In this document: positions 22,037 to 33,512 of the stretch, piece by piece
Numbering within the stretch: position 1 is the first letter of the stretch
How the letters are laid out: every line of letters begins with the position of its first letter
From: Microcyclospora pomicola
Taxonomy: Eukaryota; Ascomycota; Dothideomycetes; Capnodiales
Assembly (NCBI GenBank): GCA_002786065.1
Contig: NHNY01000013.1
Location: 1-64,000, forward strand
Reading direction: 5' to 3'
Length of the DNA stretch: 64,000 nucleotides
The notes under the pieces: generated by a model
What the model was told of the DNA's origin: nothing
The model's database searches: none
The model's input: the letters and a program-made list of their open reading frames with translations, nothing else
Program-made: the position numbers and the translations under genes

Positions 22037-22910
22037 CTAGCTTCGCTGAAACGTGGTGTTGCGCAGCTCGCTCGTCGACGCGTCCTCGCCGCACTCGACC
22101 TCGTTCAGCTTGCCCGAGGCCAGATCGTAGACGACGCCGTGGACGGTGACGCCGCGCTCGCGCATGGCGTCGATCACGACGGGAATGCGCTTGATGACCT
22201 CCACGCCCGCCTGCACGTTCAGCTCCGACAAGCGGTTACCCTTGGCCGGCTGCTCGAGCTTGTCCAGCTCAGCGGCATGTTTCTCGCGCACGGCGCGCAT
22301 GGGCTGCAGCCAGACGTCGAGGACGTCGAGCTTGCCGTTGGCGAGGGTGGCGGCGACGCCGCCGCAGGAGGTGTGGCCGCAGACGACGATGTGTTTGACC
22401 TTGAGGTGGAAGACGGAGAACTGCACGACGCTGAGCAGCGAGAGGTCCGTCGGGTTGATGATGTTGGCGATGTTGCGGTGGGTGAAGACGTCGCCGGGCT
22501 TGAGGCCCAGCACGGTCGTCTCGGGGACGCGCGAGTCGGAGCAGCCGAGCCAGAGGATGGCGGGCGCTTGGCCTTTGGCGGAGGTCGGGAAGAAGTCAGG
22601 GTCGGCGCTGCTGAGGTCGGCGGCCCATTTCGAGTTGGTGGAGAGGCAGGCGCGGAAGTGGTCGGAGGGTTGTTGGTCTGCGATGGGGAGCTGTCAGCAT
22701 CATGATGGTCCGAGTCTGCGGTCTATGGATGGTGAGGTGTGGGTGAGTCGTGGATGTCGTACTGGTAGATCTCGCAGGGGTCGTGGAGAAGGGGGATGCG
22801 GTGGTGATTCGAGACGCAATGCGGACGCTCGCCAATCGCGCCAATGATGGGGTAGTTGAGATGCGGGCTCGTATAGCCACGATGGCGGGCCGTGTTGCGA
22901 GTATGCTCAT
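22037..22910 (-). CDS. NCE103: Beta-class carbonic anhydrase, mitochondrial-type N-terminus
   Basis: Zinc enzyme interconverting CO2 and bicarbonate, supplying bicarbonate for carboxylases and needed for growth in air in fungi. Exons 22910-22763 and 22677-22037 (85-bp intron with donor GTACGA and GCTGAC branch site) give 262 residues. The beta-class signatures are complete: zinc/dyad motif CSDSR (Cys about 95, Asp 97, Arg 99) and HTSCGG (His about 151, Cys about 154), with KPGDVFTHRNIAN between. The first 49 residues are rich in Arg, Ser, Thr and Ala with no acidic residue (MSILATRPAIVAIRARIS...), as in mitochondrial targeting peptides. Targeting is inferred. Exon 1 rests on phase and splice signals; translation from an internal start would give a cytosolic form. 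Confidence 0.88.
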
Positions 22911-23936
22911 CGTACAATGGTAATGCCCCGTCGCAGATGAAGATGATGATCTTGCGAGCAGGTGGTGGTGGCTAGAAGATTGGGCGGAAGTTGAGAAATG
23001 AAGTCGAATTGTCACCTACCAGCCATGGCTTGAATGCTCAGCTTTCACGATGCCCTTGCGTTCTTGGTTGTATGTATAAGGGCCAATGTGAGGTGCAGCT
23101 CGACTCGCAAGTCTGGTTGTCCGATTCAATGATGGATAGGTGCTCTCAGGAGAAGATCATGAAGTGAGTGGGCGAGGGATGTTGTCATTGTTGCTGCCGC
23201 AGCCGATAAGAAAGTCATACAGTACAGGACTCCCCCGGCGTCGCTGGTTGGTGGGGTAGGTCGAGATATGCTGGCGTCTTGGTGGAGGGGCTGGGCGTCA
23301 TCTTGGTAAAATCTATACATTGCGATGATAACAGATATATAGTTCTTCAAAGAGCATAATGTGCAACGACTTGCAATGATCAGACCATAGGTATATGGCG
23401 ACTACGTGAAAGAGACGTGTAGGGTGATCGAACCAGCGGAGATCAACCCGACAATGGCCACCAAGGTAAGCGAAACTCTACTCTTCTTGATCGCATCTCA
23501 GATCTACATCTCATCGGGGAACCACAAGTAAGGCTTCCCAATTAACATCATAGCCTAAGGTAGTGCAGATGTGATGTCGTCTCCGCGCACAGTTGGGTAG
23601 AATGCTACAGATTAGAGGGAGGGAGTTCAACACCGCTACCTGATGTACGCCCTTGTGATGTAGTTCGACATGGGAACGGTCGTACAGGGTCATTGCGTTT
23701 CATTGACCTGCAAAGCATTATACCAGTTCATCTACATCGTCAGGCATAGGGGTAACGCCTGATCTGCCAGACATAGCCCACTAGCCAGCTTCAAAAATGA
23801 GAGACCCATGGCAAAGCTCAAATACAATGCCTGAGGGAAAAGGAGAAAGTGGGAACCCCATGAAAAGAACACATGCGAAGGACTTGAATAGGGTATCGAG
23901 AACAACAGATCATGGGCAAGCATCCGACAGAATGGG
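22911..23936. other. Intergenic region
   Basis: About 1.0 kb between the carbonic anhydrase start and the STU2 stop, both minus strand. It should hold the carbonic anhydrase promoter. Short open frames lack motifs; no repeat or RNA recognised. Confidence 0.55.
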
Positions 23937-26642
23937 CTATGGCTGACCGCGGCCGAGGTTTTGTCGTGCCTAGAGAGCAAGGAATGGTTAGTCTGATACA
24001 TCTCGAGATATCTCTGTGGACGTTCAACTCACCTTCATCATCTCAATTCGAGCCTTGAGATTCTGCGTCACTTCGGCGGCTCGCCTCCAACTCTCCACAC
24101 CCTCATTCTGACTGCGACTGAGACTCGGTCCACCACTCGTTGTGCTTTCGGCGTCTCCACTGGCAGACACGGGGGTATTCCTGCCACCACTGGACTCATG
24201 CGACATCGGTCGTGCAGGCCTTTTCCCGCTGAGACCATTGCTGTAGCTGTCGGGGATGTTCTCCTTAAACTCATCGCCTCCAGACGCAATACCATATGTA
24301 GGGCGGTGCGACTGAGGGCGAGCAGCACTATACGGCGAACGAGCAGCATGCTCGCCATTCATGAGTCCAAGATCCGGGCTCTCGTGGCCGCCATTGCTGC
24401 GTGCGCGGTTCAGCCGGCTCATTTCACGCTTCAGGCGGTCGATCTCCCTGGACAGGCTGTTGGCACGATCTTCAGCAGTCTCGGCGTCTGATCGGGCTCG
24501 TACGAGCTGGGTTTCCTTGGCTTTGATCTGCAGGACATCACGGGTGTGATCTTCGATGAGCTGCGCGTTTTGATTTTGAAGTTCACCAATCTGGGACATG
24601 AGTCGCGATTTGTCTTGGCGGAGGTCGGAGGTCTGGTTGCGCAAAAGATCGAGCTCAGTGCGGAGATCTGTGAGTTCTTGCCGTTCGATTGAGCTGAGTG
24701 CTGACGTGGCGGCACTTTCGTAATGTTGCGGCGGAGGAGATGATAGTGCTGCGACGGGCTTTCCAAGCGGACGACCTGCCAGGCCGCGTCCAAGCCCGGG
24801 AGTCTTGGGGATAGCTGCTGTATCCTCGATAATCATGCCTTGCCGTTTTGGAGATGCCATTGCGGAAGCGGGCGCTTTAAGGCCGCTGCCAGGCTTCTGG
24901 AGGCCTGAAGGAGCCTTGAGTCCACTTCCTGGGGGCTTGAGGCCTGCGAGTCCTTTCGCGGCAGGTCTGGTGGTCGGTCGAGGCTGCATTTGCTCATCTT
25001 CCTCGATCTGTGGGCTGGGTGCTCGAACAGGTGCTGCTTTCTTAACACCTGCTGCTGGCCTCTTTCCTGCAGGTGCTGGTCTTCTGCCCGCAGGTGCAGG
25101 GGCTGCTTTCGGAGGCGGTGCGACTTTTGGTTTCCACTTTGCTTTCACCTCTGCAGCGTCACTAAATTCTTTGACCTTGTTCTTCTTGATATCATCTAGA
25201 CCCTCGAGGTGACTAAGCATGTTACGGTCTCCCATTATTTTCCATAGCACACCCAAGATTTCTGCGCCTGCATCTCTCAATGTGGCTGCACTCTCGCCCA
25301 ATAGCTTCTTGCCTGCCTCCGCGAACTCTTTCGTCTGCTCCATGGTTGGCGCGTCACGCGTGACCTTCAGTGATCTGGTCAAGAACTTTGCACTTTGCTC
25401 CTTAATCTGCGGGTTTTTGTTCTGTAGTGCCTCCAAGACATCACTCTGGATATCTCCCAGGCCGGTCGCTAGGAATATAGCATCGCAGGCGGCTGCTATG
25501 GCATCGGTCACCGAGACCTTCTTCTCCTTGAATCGCTCCAGCATTGAACCAAGAATCTGACTTCGATATCGGCCAAAGGCCTTCCGCAGACCTTTGGCAA
25601 TACACTCGACAACATTGGCGGCCACGGTGACCACGGCTATGTTGGCATCTTTCATGCTTTTCGCACAACCTCGTATGATCTCGTCGAATGGTCCTTCCTG
25701 CATGGCTGGCACATTGACTGCAGCGAACACTTCATCAAGGGCCTCCTTCCGGTCCTTCCATTTGGTGGATGCTAGTCTATCGCCAAAGTCCTTTGGCACC
25801 TTCACAAACACATCGACAGCTTCATACTCGGGCTCGAGATCTATCGCTCCACCATCTTCCTCGTCATCTCCAGCTTCGCCGTTGTCTTGAGGCGCTGCTT
25901 CCGCAATCTCCTTAGCTGCTTGCTGACTCCGCAGCAATCTCTCCTGCTTCGGATTGGGTTCTGCTTTCACCGGCTCGAACAGCTTGTCTAGATCCTTCTG
26001 CTGCACTTCCTTCAGTTCGTTCCAGAATAATGGTTTCATGGCTTCCCTCAGCCACCGGTATAGCTCCACTGTGAGATTCTGTGCCTCCGCTCTTACATTC
26101 TTGTCCGCATGACCGAACGCCTTCGGCAATAGTTTCACAACCGGCTTCGGCTCCACTGTCTTGCAGCCGTATGCATGGTATATTGAGGTCAAGGCCGATA
26201 GTGCGGCAACGATGATCTTCGGCTGTTTGTGTGAAAGGAAAGGTAACAGTTCTTCAATGATGGGATCGGCTTTGTCCAGCTCTATGAGCAGCAGTAACGT
26301 CTCCAATGCTGCCGCTTTTGCCGCTGGGCGACCAGTCAAGCCCTTTTCGACCACCGGCACCACAGTACTACTTCTCGTCTTGCGCACACCTTCTGTGCCT
26401 GCGGCGTCCAAGAACGCATTGTATGCATTGAGCGCCTCTTGCTGGGCGGCAACATTGCTATCACCCACTGCACCTTTCCATAGACTACTTTCGAGGATGA
26501 ATTCGCGTACGATCGGATCGGTGGGATGAGCAGTCTTGAACTCCTTTGTCGCAATCTCGTAACCACCTTTTCTCGCTTTCCAGTTCTTGTGCTGGAATTG
26601 ATCTGGTAGCGGCAATTTGGAGAACTCTTCCTCTTCCGACAT
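23937..26642 (-). CDS. STU2: Microtubule polymerase of the XMAP215/Stu2/Alp14 family
   Basis: Plus-end microtubule polymerase acting at spindle poles, kinetochores and cytoplasmic microtubules. Exons 26642-24033 and 23969-23937 give 880 residues; a 63-bp intron (GTGAGT donor, GACTAAC branch, CTCTAG acceptor) replaces an early stop and adds the last eleven residues (ending NLGRGQP). Two TOG arrays are visible: TOG1 from about residue 8 (LPLPDQFQHKNWKARKGGYE) and TOG2 from about residue 285 (FGDRLASTKWKDRKEALDE). Next come a basic Pro/Ala/Lys/Gly-rich linker, as used for lattice binding in yeast homologues, and a coiled coil (about 690-780) rich in Leu, Glu and Arg for dimerisation. Two TOGs plus a coiled coil is the fungal form; the animal protein has five TOGs. 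It is divergent from PAC1. Confidence 0.93.
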
Positions 26643-27336
26643 GTTTGCTGACGAGTGAAGGGCGATTGTTGTCGCAAACTCTCGGGAGGTCTGCTGAATA
26701 CCCTATTCAGACGGAGTGGTACCTCCTCGGCGCTTCTGGTTGTGGGGAACAGAGTCGCACGCTGAGTAAGTAAGCGTGGTCGCGCGGTGATATAGATTAC
26801 ATGCGCTCGTCAATGTCGTTGGTATCGTTTTTGTCGTCAAGCACGGGTGAGAACGTCAAACAGTCCGCGAGGTGAGGTTTGTTTGGTGATGTTTCTTGGT
26901 GGGTAGGCTGGGCGGAGTATCTCGAAATGTGGAGCAGAAATAAACATCGGCAGTAAACAACAACGACAGAGTTCACTCGCACGTGCAGCAATGATATGAT
27001 CGCTGCATATAATTCCGAAATACATATCAAGATCCAACTCAAACACACATTGCTTTCACCTCTGTGTGCAACATCGCCGTGACCAGTCTCTCAAATTCGC
27101 CTGTACAGTTTGAAGCAGAAGTGTAGCCCACCAATTCCGCCGTTTACGCTGGCGCCAAATCCTTTGACCCCTCCCACATAGAAGGGAATAAATATAGCGA
27201 ACTCGCACAGGAACAGTTATTGCGACAACAACGCTTAGACCGCACTGCAGACAGGTCAATCTCTCATTATCTCCTTCCGGGCTCGCCTGCGCCCTCGGCA
27301 TAATCGTATGGTGACGCTTCGAGCATACACGCCGTC
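26643..27336. other. Divergent promoter region STU2 / PAC1
   Basis: About 690 bp between the STU2 and PAC1 starts. An A/T-rich element (GGGAATAAATATAGCG, about 27185-27200) sits some 140 bp upstream of the PAC1 ATG and may be a TATA-type site. No coding sequence recognised. Confidence 0.55.
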
Positions 27337-28802
27337 ATGTCAAACCTCCTCACCTCTCGCCAAGCGGAAGAACTGTACGCAACCACCCCTATACTCCTCT
27401 CCTCCAGCCGCCATGCTGATATATCTGTACTGACAGTCATAAGTCCTTGATCGCGTACCTCAATGCCTGCGGATATGCAAAGTCCGCCCAAGCTGTTCGG
27501 GATGAGTTGAATCTGGACGAGTCTACCTTCGATGCGGGCACGAGCAAGAAGTATGAGGGCCTTCTCGAAAAGAAATGGACTTCGGTTGTGCGACTACAGA
27601 AGAAGATCATGGATCTAGAAACCAAATCTACTCAATTACAGAATGAGCTGGACAACGCAACTCCGACCTCGTTAGCTGCGAGGAAGAACCACGACCCTGC
27701 CACTTGGCTACCCCGAGCACCAGCACGACATACACTGCAGAGTCATCGGCAGCCAATCACATGTGTGGCCTTTCACCCTCTGTTCTCTTCGTTGGCATCC
27801 GGCAGTGAAGATTGCACGATCAAGATCTGGGACTATGAGTTGGGTGAGCTGGAGCGGACATTGAAGTCGCATACCAAGGCAGTACTCGATGTGGATTTCG
27901 GGGGTCCGCGCGGCAACACATTGCTTGCCAGTTGTAGTTCGGATCTCACGATCAAGCTATGGGATCCGGCAGATGAGTACAAGAACGTGAGGACCCTGCC
28001 AGGACACGATCACAGTGTAAGCAGCGTCCGCTTCATACCGAGCGGTGTAGCTGGCGCTCCGCTTTCTGGCAATCTTCTTGCGAGTGCTAGCAGAGATAAA
28101 ACAGTACGGATATGGGACGTCACCACGGGATACTGTCTGCGGACTCTCCGAGGTCATGGCGATTGGGTCCGGTCACTTGCACCGACTTTCGACGGTAGAT
28201 ACCTCATCTCCACGTCCTCCGACCAAACAGCGCGCATGTGGGATCTCACACAAGCGTCCGACAACGTGGCAATGAAACAAACCTTCGCTGACCATGATCA
28301 TGTTGTCGAATGCTGTGCATTCGCGCCACCTGCAGCATTCACACACCTTGCTAGTCTAGCAGGGTTGAAGAAACCACCAGCATCGTCCAGCAGTGCTGAA
28401 TACCTCGCTACGGGTGGACGCGACAAGCTCATCCGGATCTTTTCCACAAACGGTCTCTGCATCAAGACATTGACAGGGCACGACAACTGGATACGTAGCC
28501 TGGTGTTTCATCCCGGTGGCAAATATCTGCTTTCCTGCAGTGACGATAAGACGATTCGCTGCTGGGACCTGGCTCAAGAGGGGAAATGCGTGCGGACAAT
28601 CGATGCGGCAGATCACTTTGTTTCGTGCCTACGATGGGCGCCATCGATGTACAAGGACACTGCTGCAGGGGCTGATGGAGCGGAAGGGACGGCATTGACG
28701 AATGGTACCAAGAAAGACGCTACCTCTGACGCAGGCGCACAAATACGGTGTCTGATCGCTTGTGGGAGTGTAGACCTGAATGTGCGCGTGTTCAGCGCTT
28801 AA
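27337..28802 (+). CDS. PAC1: Nuclear distribution protein PAC1 (LIS1)
   Basis: LIS1 orthologue that binds the dynein motor with NudE and activates dynein at microtubule plus ends, needed for nuclear migration in hyphae. Exons 27337-27374 and 27437-28802 (62-bp intron, donor GTACGC, acceptor TGACAG) give 467 residues. The LisH motif lies near the N-terminus ([19 protein letters not shown]), followed by a short coiled coil (about residues 60-85) and seven WD40 repeats filling the rest, with blades ending in IKIWD, IKLWD, VRIWD, ARMWD and IRCWD. Blade 5 carries a longer loop and blade 7 a low-complexity insert ([15 protein letters not shown]), common in filamentous fungal LIS1. The short first exon supplies the conserved [13 protein letters not shown] start. 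Confidence 0.95.
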
Positions 28803-29343
28803 GCTCTAGTTCTGTCACTACTTTGGTCTTGACATTTCTCGCGGCGATCGCTCAGATTGCTATGACAAGGACGAAAGGGCGAGCGGCATTAGCATATTCC
28901 AGCTTCATTGTGGTCAGCTCTTCCCACTTCTTGATACCCGAAATTGCATTTCTTCGCTTCCGCCCGTGGTCTTGCAAAGTCTCATGACGTGAGCCATGAT
29001 TGCATGGAAGCAATAGATTGTTCGTGAGCGTCGATGTTGATTGAGATGAGTATAAGGTGATATCTCTCTATCAATGGTCAGATGTACAAACTTCAAGTGA
29101 TTGATGAATCCAGCAAGATTGCACATCACTCCGATTCCGATTGTGATTATTATGTGCGTTGGCCATAGCATCGAAGCAGGTGTACCTTATGTATCAATGT
29201 GTGTTGCCGCTTACCCAGATCTGGAAGGAAGCTACAGCTCAGAGATGTGACGAGCTGAAGGATGTGGAAGTTTGCCACTTCATTGCTCGGACTTCTACAT
29301 CGTCCCACCAGTAAGACACACCATTCTGTTGGTCGCAGCAATC
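28803..29343. other. Intergenic region
   Basis: About 540 bp between the PAC1 stop and the DJ-1-like start. No gene, repeat or RNA recognised. Confidence 0.55.
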
Positions 29344-30187
29344 ATGTCTCTGAGCGATGTCAAAGCAGTCCTGCTATTAGCAGACTATGGCAGTGATCCA
29401 ACAGGTGCAGTGTTTTCTTGCCACATAGATCGCGCATGCATGGAGTCCATCGACTAACATCGCCACAGAGGTTGCGGTGCCTTATCAGGTCTTTGCCAAC
29501 GCCGGCATAAACCTTTCCATCGCCACAGAGACTGGCAAAGTCCCCGTCTGCGACAAGAAGCTTTTGGAAGGCTGGACACAGAAGTTCCTCGGTGCCACCA
29601 AGGATGCCGTCTCTGCGTACCATGCCGTGAGCCAGACCCCAGCATGGCAGAAACCACTCTCGTGGAGCGATGCCGGCTTCTCGCTGCTTGACTTCGACCT
29701 GGTCTTCTTACCCGGTGGACACGACAAGCCCGTGCGCCAACTCCTCGACAGCGCCCGCCTGCACAGCCAGCTAGCCGAGTTCTTCCCGCTGACAAAGCGC
29801 GATGGCGGCGGCAAGAAGGTCTGCGGTGCCATCTGTCACGGCGTGCAGCTGCTTGCGCATGCCAAAGATGCCGATGCAAGGAGCATCCTGCACTCCGTGA
29901 CGACCACCGCGCTGCCCGGCGCATTCGAGAACGCCGCGTACCAGGGCACGCGGCTGTGGATGGGCGACTACTACAAGACATATGGAGCAGGGTCGACGAA
30001 CGTTGAGGATGTGGTAAAGGCCTGTCTGGACGACCCGGTGAAGCAGTGGAAAGGCAGCATCAACCCGGCGCAGCCGTGGGTGGTTGAGGATGAAAACTAT
30101 GCCTACTTTAGCGCAAGGTTCCCACCAGATGCACAACTCCTCGGAGAGAAGATTGTGGACGCTGTGAAGAAGGCGAAGGGATTGTGA
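29344..30187 (+). CDS. DJ-1/PfpI-family (class I glutamine-amidotransferase-like) protein
   Basis: Protein of 259 residues with the DJ-1/ThiJ/PfpI fold. Exons 29344-29404 and 29469-30187 (64-bp intron, weak donor GTGCAG, ACTAAC branch site, acceptor CCACAG). It opens with VLLLADYGSDPTE, contains LVFLPGGHDKPVRQ, and has the nucleophile elbow VCGAICHGVQLLA (Cys about 143, His 144), the layout of Hsp31-like and PfpI-like members. These act as glyoxalase III, chaperone or deglycase-type enzymes, and which applies cannot be told. The weak donor is the only uncertain point; the join restores DPTEVAVPYQVF, the usual start of this family. Confidence 0.85.
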
Positions 30188-30649
30188 GGTCACGGACCGC
30201 TGTCCTACACAACTCTGGCGTCTCTGACCTGCAGTGTATGTCGGGATCTCATGCTGAACATTGACGTGATTATGATCGAGGGATAGGCACAATTTATGAC
30301 TTGACATGGTACTGAACGATTCTACTCTGCAATCACTGTGCAGTGCTCTCTCCATACAAGTCTGATGCTGCCTGGTCGAGTTATGCAAGGACTCAACCGC
30401 ATATCAACGCTCTCAATCAAATCTCGATCTTGTCATGGGCCTTTAGCCGTGCATAAGACCTTAGGCCGAGGAGCTCCACCAGATCGTGACCTTTGTCGAA
30501 TTCGAGCATGTTGGTTGTCGTGACCCAAGCCAAACAAGCTCGACGTCATCGTCGACGAAAGCTCCTCGACATATGCTATGGTAAGCATGCTATGATGCTG
30601 CTGACACTCCTTTTCGGTGGCTCCGGAGGGAGACCATCGGCGAAGACCT

Positions 30650-30700
30650 AGCTTGACAGACACCCATTAGCTGCCGTCGTGCCTGAAGCAATAGCAATGC
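30650..30700. repeat. Degenerate outlying copy of the 116-bp repeat core
   Basis: The stretch TTGACAGACACCCATTAG followed by CTGCCGTCGTGCCTGA matches the array core (TTGACACCCATTAG, TTACCGC, CCTGATCC) with small changes. CCCATTAG begins at 30663, 381 bp before the equivalent site in repeat 1. Confidence 0.45.
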
Positions 30701-31019
30701 CTTTGCGGATCCTCCACAGGTCGCAGGCCGTGCTCGACCCATAACGGCTTGCATCCTTCACTCGGCGTGGCCGAAACAGTAGAGATCATGTATGAGCTTT
30801 GGTCTATGGAGACGCAATCAGTACTTTGTTCGTTCTGCTCCCTCTCAACCTGACCAGTAGACATGTTCGAAGAAAGCTTCTCCATGGTACGACAACGACA
30901 CAAAGTCCCGAGGTCTTCTGCCATCAATTCGAATGCTAGGGCTGAATGTACATTGGGGATATAGGATGATAACGAGCATGAGATACAGATGGAGCGAAAT
31001 GCTGTACCAATACTTCTTC

Positions 31020-31483
31020 GGAGTCGCCTGAGGCGTCTTGACATCCATTAGCTACCGTGATATCCTGATCCATTCAACGAAGACTTGCAGACGATCTCTC
31101 CTGATCCGACTGCGTTGTCAAATCGACAGTTTCGCGGAGTCGCCAGAGGCGTCTTGACACCCATTAGTTACCGCAACGTCTTGGTCCATTTATCGACGAC
31201 TTGCAGACGATCTTTACTGATCTGATTGTGTGGTTGTGTGATCATCTTCGCGGAGTCGCCAGAGGCGTCGTGACACCCATTAGTTACCGCGCTATCCTGA
31301 TCCATTCGTCGATGACTTACAGCAGATCTTTCCTGGTCCCGTGCATGGCCACGTTGACAATCTCACGGAGTCGCCAGAGGCGTCTTGACATCCATTAGCT
31401 ACCGCAACATCCTGATCCATCCATCGACGACTTGCGGTCGATCATTGCTCATTTGGTTCGACAGCAGGGCATGATCCTACGGC
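31020..31483. repeat. Tandem array, four copies of a ~116-bp unit
   Basis: Units begin at 31020, 31136, 31252 and 31367 (spacing 116, 116, 115). Each starts with GGAGTCGCC(A/T)GAGGCGTC, then TTGACA(C/T)CCATTAG, (C/T)TACCG, (A/C)TCCTGATCCATTC and a CGACGACTTGCAGACGATC-like block. About the first 75-85 bp of each unit are well conserved and the last third has drifted. CGCC-AGA-GGCG in the unit can form a small hairpin. No frame stays open through the array with a recognisable product. Origin and role unknown. Confidence 0.8.
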
Positions 31484-31794
31484 ATGGCCGATATAGTGCT
31501 TTGACACTCTTGGCGGACTACGATCTGCTAGCATGATGTCCGGGTTCCGCATCAAGCTCCAGTCTGGATATGCCGATTGAGATTGTATTCCGCTTTGGGG
31601 ACAGAGTTCGTCCGTGTGCATGCCTCACAAGAACCTGGAGGTCGATCTGTCAAACGTCGGGAGGCTCTACATCTACCAAGGTATGTTTTGCTTGATATTT
31701 GGCTAAACGTTCTTGAAGACGCGAAAGCCGTGGGCATGTGCTGATACTCAGCTGTACACTTAGTATAACGTCCCAGTACTCGGGGATCCCGGTG

Positions 31795-31835
31795 ATCGGG
31801 AAACACCCATTAGTACTGCATCAATCCTAACGAAT
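31795..31835. repeat. Degenerate outlying copy of the 116-bp repeat core
   Basis: AAACACCCATTAG then TACTGCATCAATCCTAAC resembles the core of the array units, which read ACACCCATTAG and then TTACCGC. CCCATTAG begins at 31806, about 415 bp past repeat 4, outside the regular period. Confidence 0.4.
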
Positions 31836-32562
31836 AGTGTCTTTGTCTACCGTTTATGCCAATGAAACGCGTGGCAAGACGGAGTATCCTCAGGTGGCAA
31901 TTGCAAGGATGCTATGCTGATGGCTTCGGTCATGTCCTAGTGCTGTAGATCGAAGGATCCAGCGCTACATGCCACGCGGCAGCCGGAGACGCTTAGCCTG
32001 CAGGCTATCCATGAGCTGGCAATGGTCCAGCCGAGCATCGCTTGGAAATGGCGGAGATGTAAAAGCTGTCACAGAGAGCTTCTCGTTATCGAGATCCACA
32101 TTGTATACCGGAGCAGAATTTCTCGCAGGGTCGAGAGCTGCAGTGCTTCGCGAGTTCCAGGGAGGACGGGGACTGCCGTTAGCTTGACGTCGTCTGGAAG
32201 CCAATCAAGACTCTGATCTCGCTTGCTGGTTCGAGGCGTCAGACGTGGCAGTAGCTTGGGTGCTCTGCTGCACGAATTATAACAGTGTGTATCTTGTCAC
32301 AGCGAGCATTTAGACAGGGCTGGAGTGTGACCGAACTGCACAGCTCAGGTTGCTGGGCGCAATTTGTGGCGTGAGAACTTGAACCCCGTGTAGCAAGGCG
32401 TTTCTCATCGCTTCTTCTGCTTAGCCATCCTTCGAGATACTCATGCACGCATACAAGGATACAAGATCGTTCTAACAAAGATTCGCTACCCGACTGAAGT
32501 TTACTCAGCTCCCTAACGCCTTCATGAACTCCTCACAAGCCAACTTTGCCCTCTTCACTGAA

Positions 32563-33273
32563 TCATAATCTTCTGCCACCGGCAGTCGCCCCCTGCCCTC
32601 TACTCCCCACCGCAAACGGACTTGCTTGAGCGCTTTTCTCCGGCTCGAAGGAGAAGAGTGTTGTGAGATAGAGTCCGAGAAACCTCACGATCATCTGTGG
32701 CAATCCTCGACCCTGTGAGAACTGTGCGGGGCTACTCAGCATCGCGCCAACATCTGGCATACTGTTTCCCGCGACGACTCGACTCGGTGCGCCGCCGGCG
32801 GTCGAGCTGCTACCCAAAGTCTTGCCAGCGGTGGAGAACGAAGCAGAAGCTTTCGCAGGGCCCTTTGCGGCGTCCGCGGCAGCCGAGAGCACAGCAGTAC
32901 GTAGAGCAGCCGTGTTCGCACCACGAACCGTTTCCTGCACTTTGCCGTTCTTCAGGACGAGGAAGGTCGGCATACTGATGTGCAAGATAGGTCAGCTCTT
33001 CTCATCGTATGAAAGCTGCCTTTACAAGAGAAGACAAACTTACGCAGAAATGCCATAAGTGCTCGCCACATCACGCTGATTGTCCACGTTCACCTTGGCA
33101 AACACGATCCGCCCTGGCTTGGACTCTGCCGTTGCAAGCGTCTCGAAGATCGGAGAGATGACCTTGCATGGCCCGCACCAGTCGGCGTAGAAGTCGACGA
33201 TGGTGTAAGTGGACGAGGAGGTTATGGTTTTGAAGTGCGCCGAGCTCGTTACTGCGATCACTTTGGAAGACAT
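32563..33273 (-). CDS. Thioredoxin with a ~105-residue C-terminal extension
   Basis: Disulfide reductase of 213 residues. Exons 33273-33044 and 32974-32563 (69-bp intron, GTAAGT donor, GCTGAC branch). Residues 1 to about 108 form a normal thioredoxin fold: VDFYADWCGPCKVISP holds the redox pair WCGPC, followed by KVNVDNQRDVASTYGISAMPTF with the cis-Pro. The extension is Ala/Ser/Gly-rich and contains one hydrophobic segment (MIVRFLGLYLTTLFSF, roughly residues 170-186), then a short Gly/Arg tail. Classical fungal thioredoxins stop near 105-110 residues. The segment could be an amphipathic or membrane-anchoring helix (inference). The start at 33273 is the only ATG before the fold. It is divergent from the dynactin p27 gene, with 239 bp between starts. 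Confidence 0.88.
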
Positions 33274-33512
33274 CGCGGAGATGATCGATTACACTTTCAG
33301 AGCGTGGAATGGCAAGGATAAATGTGTCCGGATATGTATAATATACGGGTAGACATACCTTGTGCTGACACTCTATACGTGTCACATGAAAGACAACCGC
33401 GCCACGGTTGGCACGTGCACTAGCTTGAACTATGTCTCTGGAATAACGATGAGCAGCGCGACTTACAACGAAGTGTGCAACGACTCCCTAGAGATACCAT
33501 GCTGCACTCATC

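Larger units (their letters stand above)
30188..32562. other. Gene-free region with a tandem repeat array
   Basis: About 2.4 kb between the stops of two convergent genes. Its centre holds a four-copy repeat of about 116 bp (31020-31483), with single degenerate copies of its core on both sides. Open frames here are under 90 codons and lack motifs. Confidence 0.65.

Noticed and set aside
22025-22847. Plus-strand frames of 226 and 233 codons over the carbonic anhydrase
   Set aside because: Antisense shadows of a GC-rich gene whose minus strand carries the complete CSDSR and HTSCGG motifs.
23420-23460. Short stretch resembling a tRNA B box on the minus strand (GATCGAACC)
   Set aside because: No matching A box or cloverleaf arms at the right distances.
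31020-31483. Tandem array considered as a CRISPR or as a coding repeat protein
   Set aside because: Units are about 116 bp with drifting tails rather than short identical repeats with unique spacers, the host is a fungus, and no long frame with a repeat protein is open through it.
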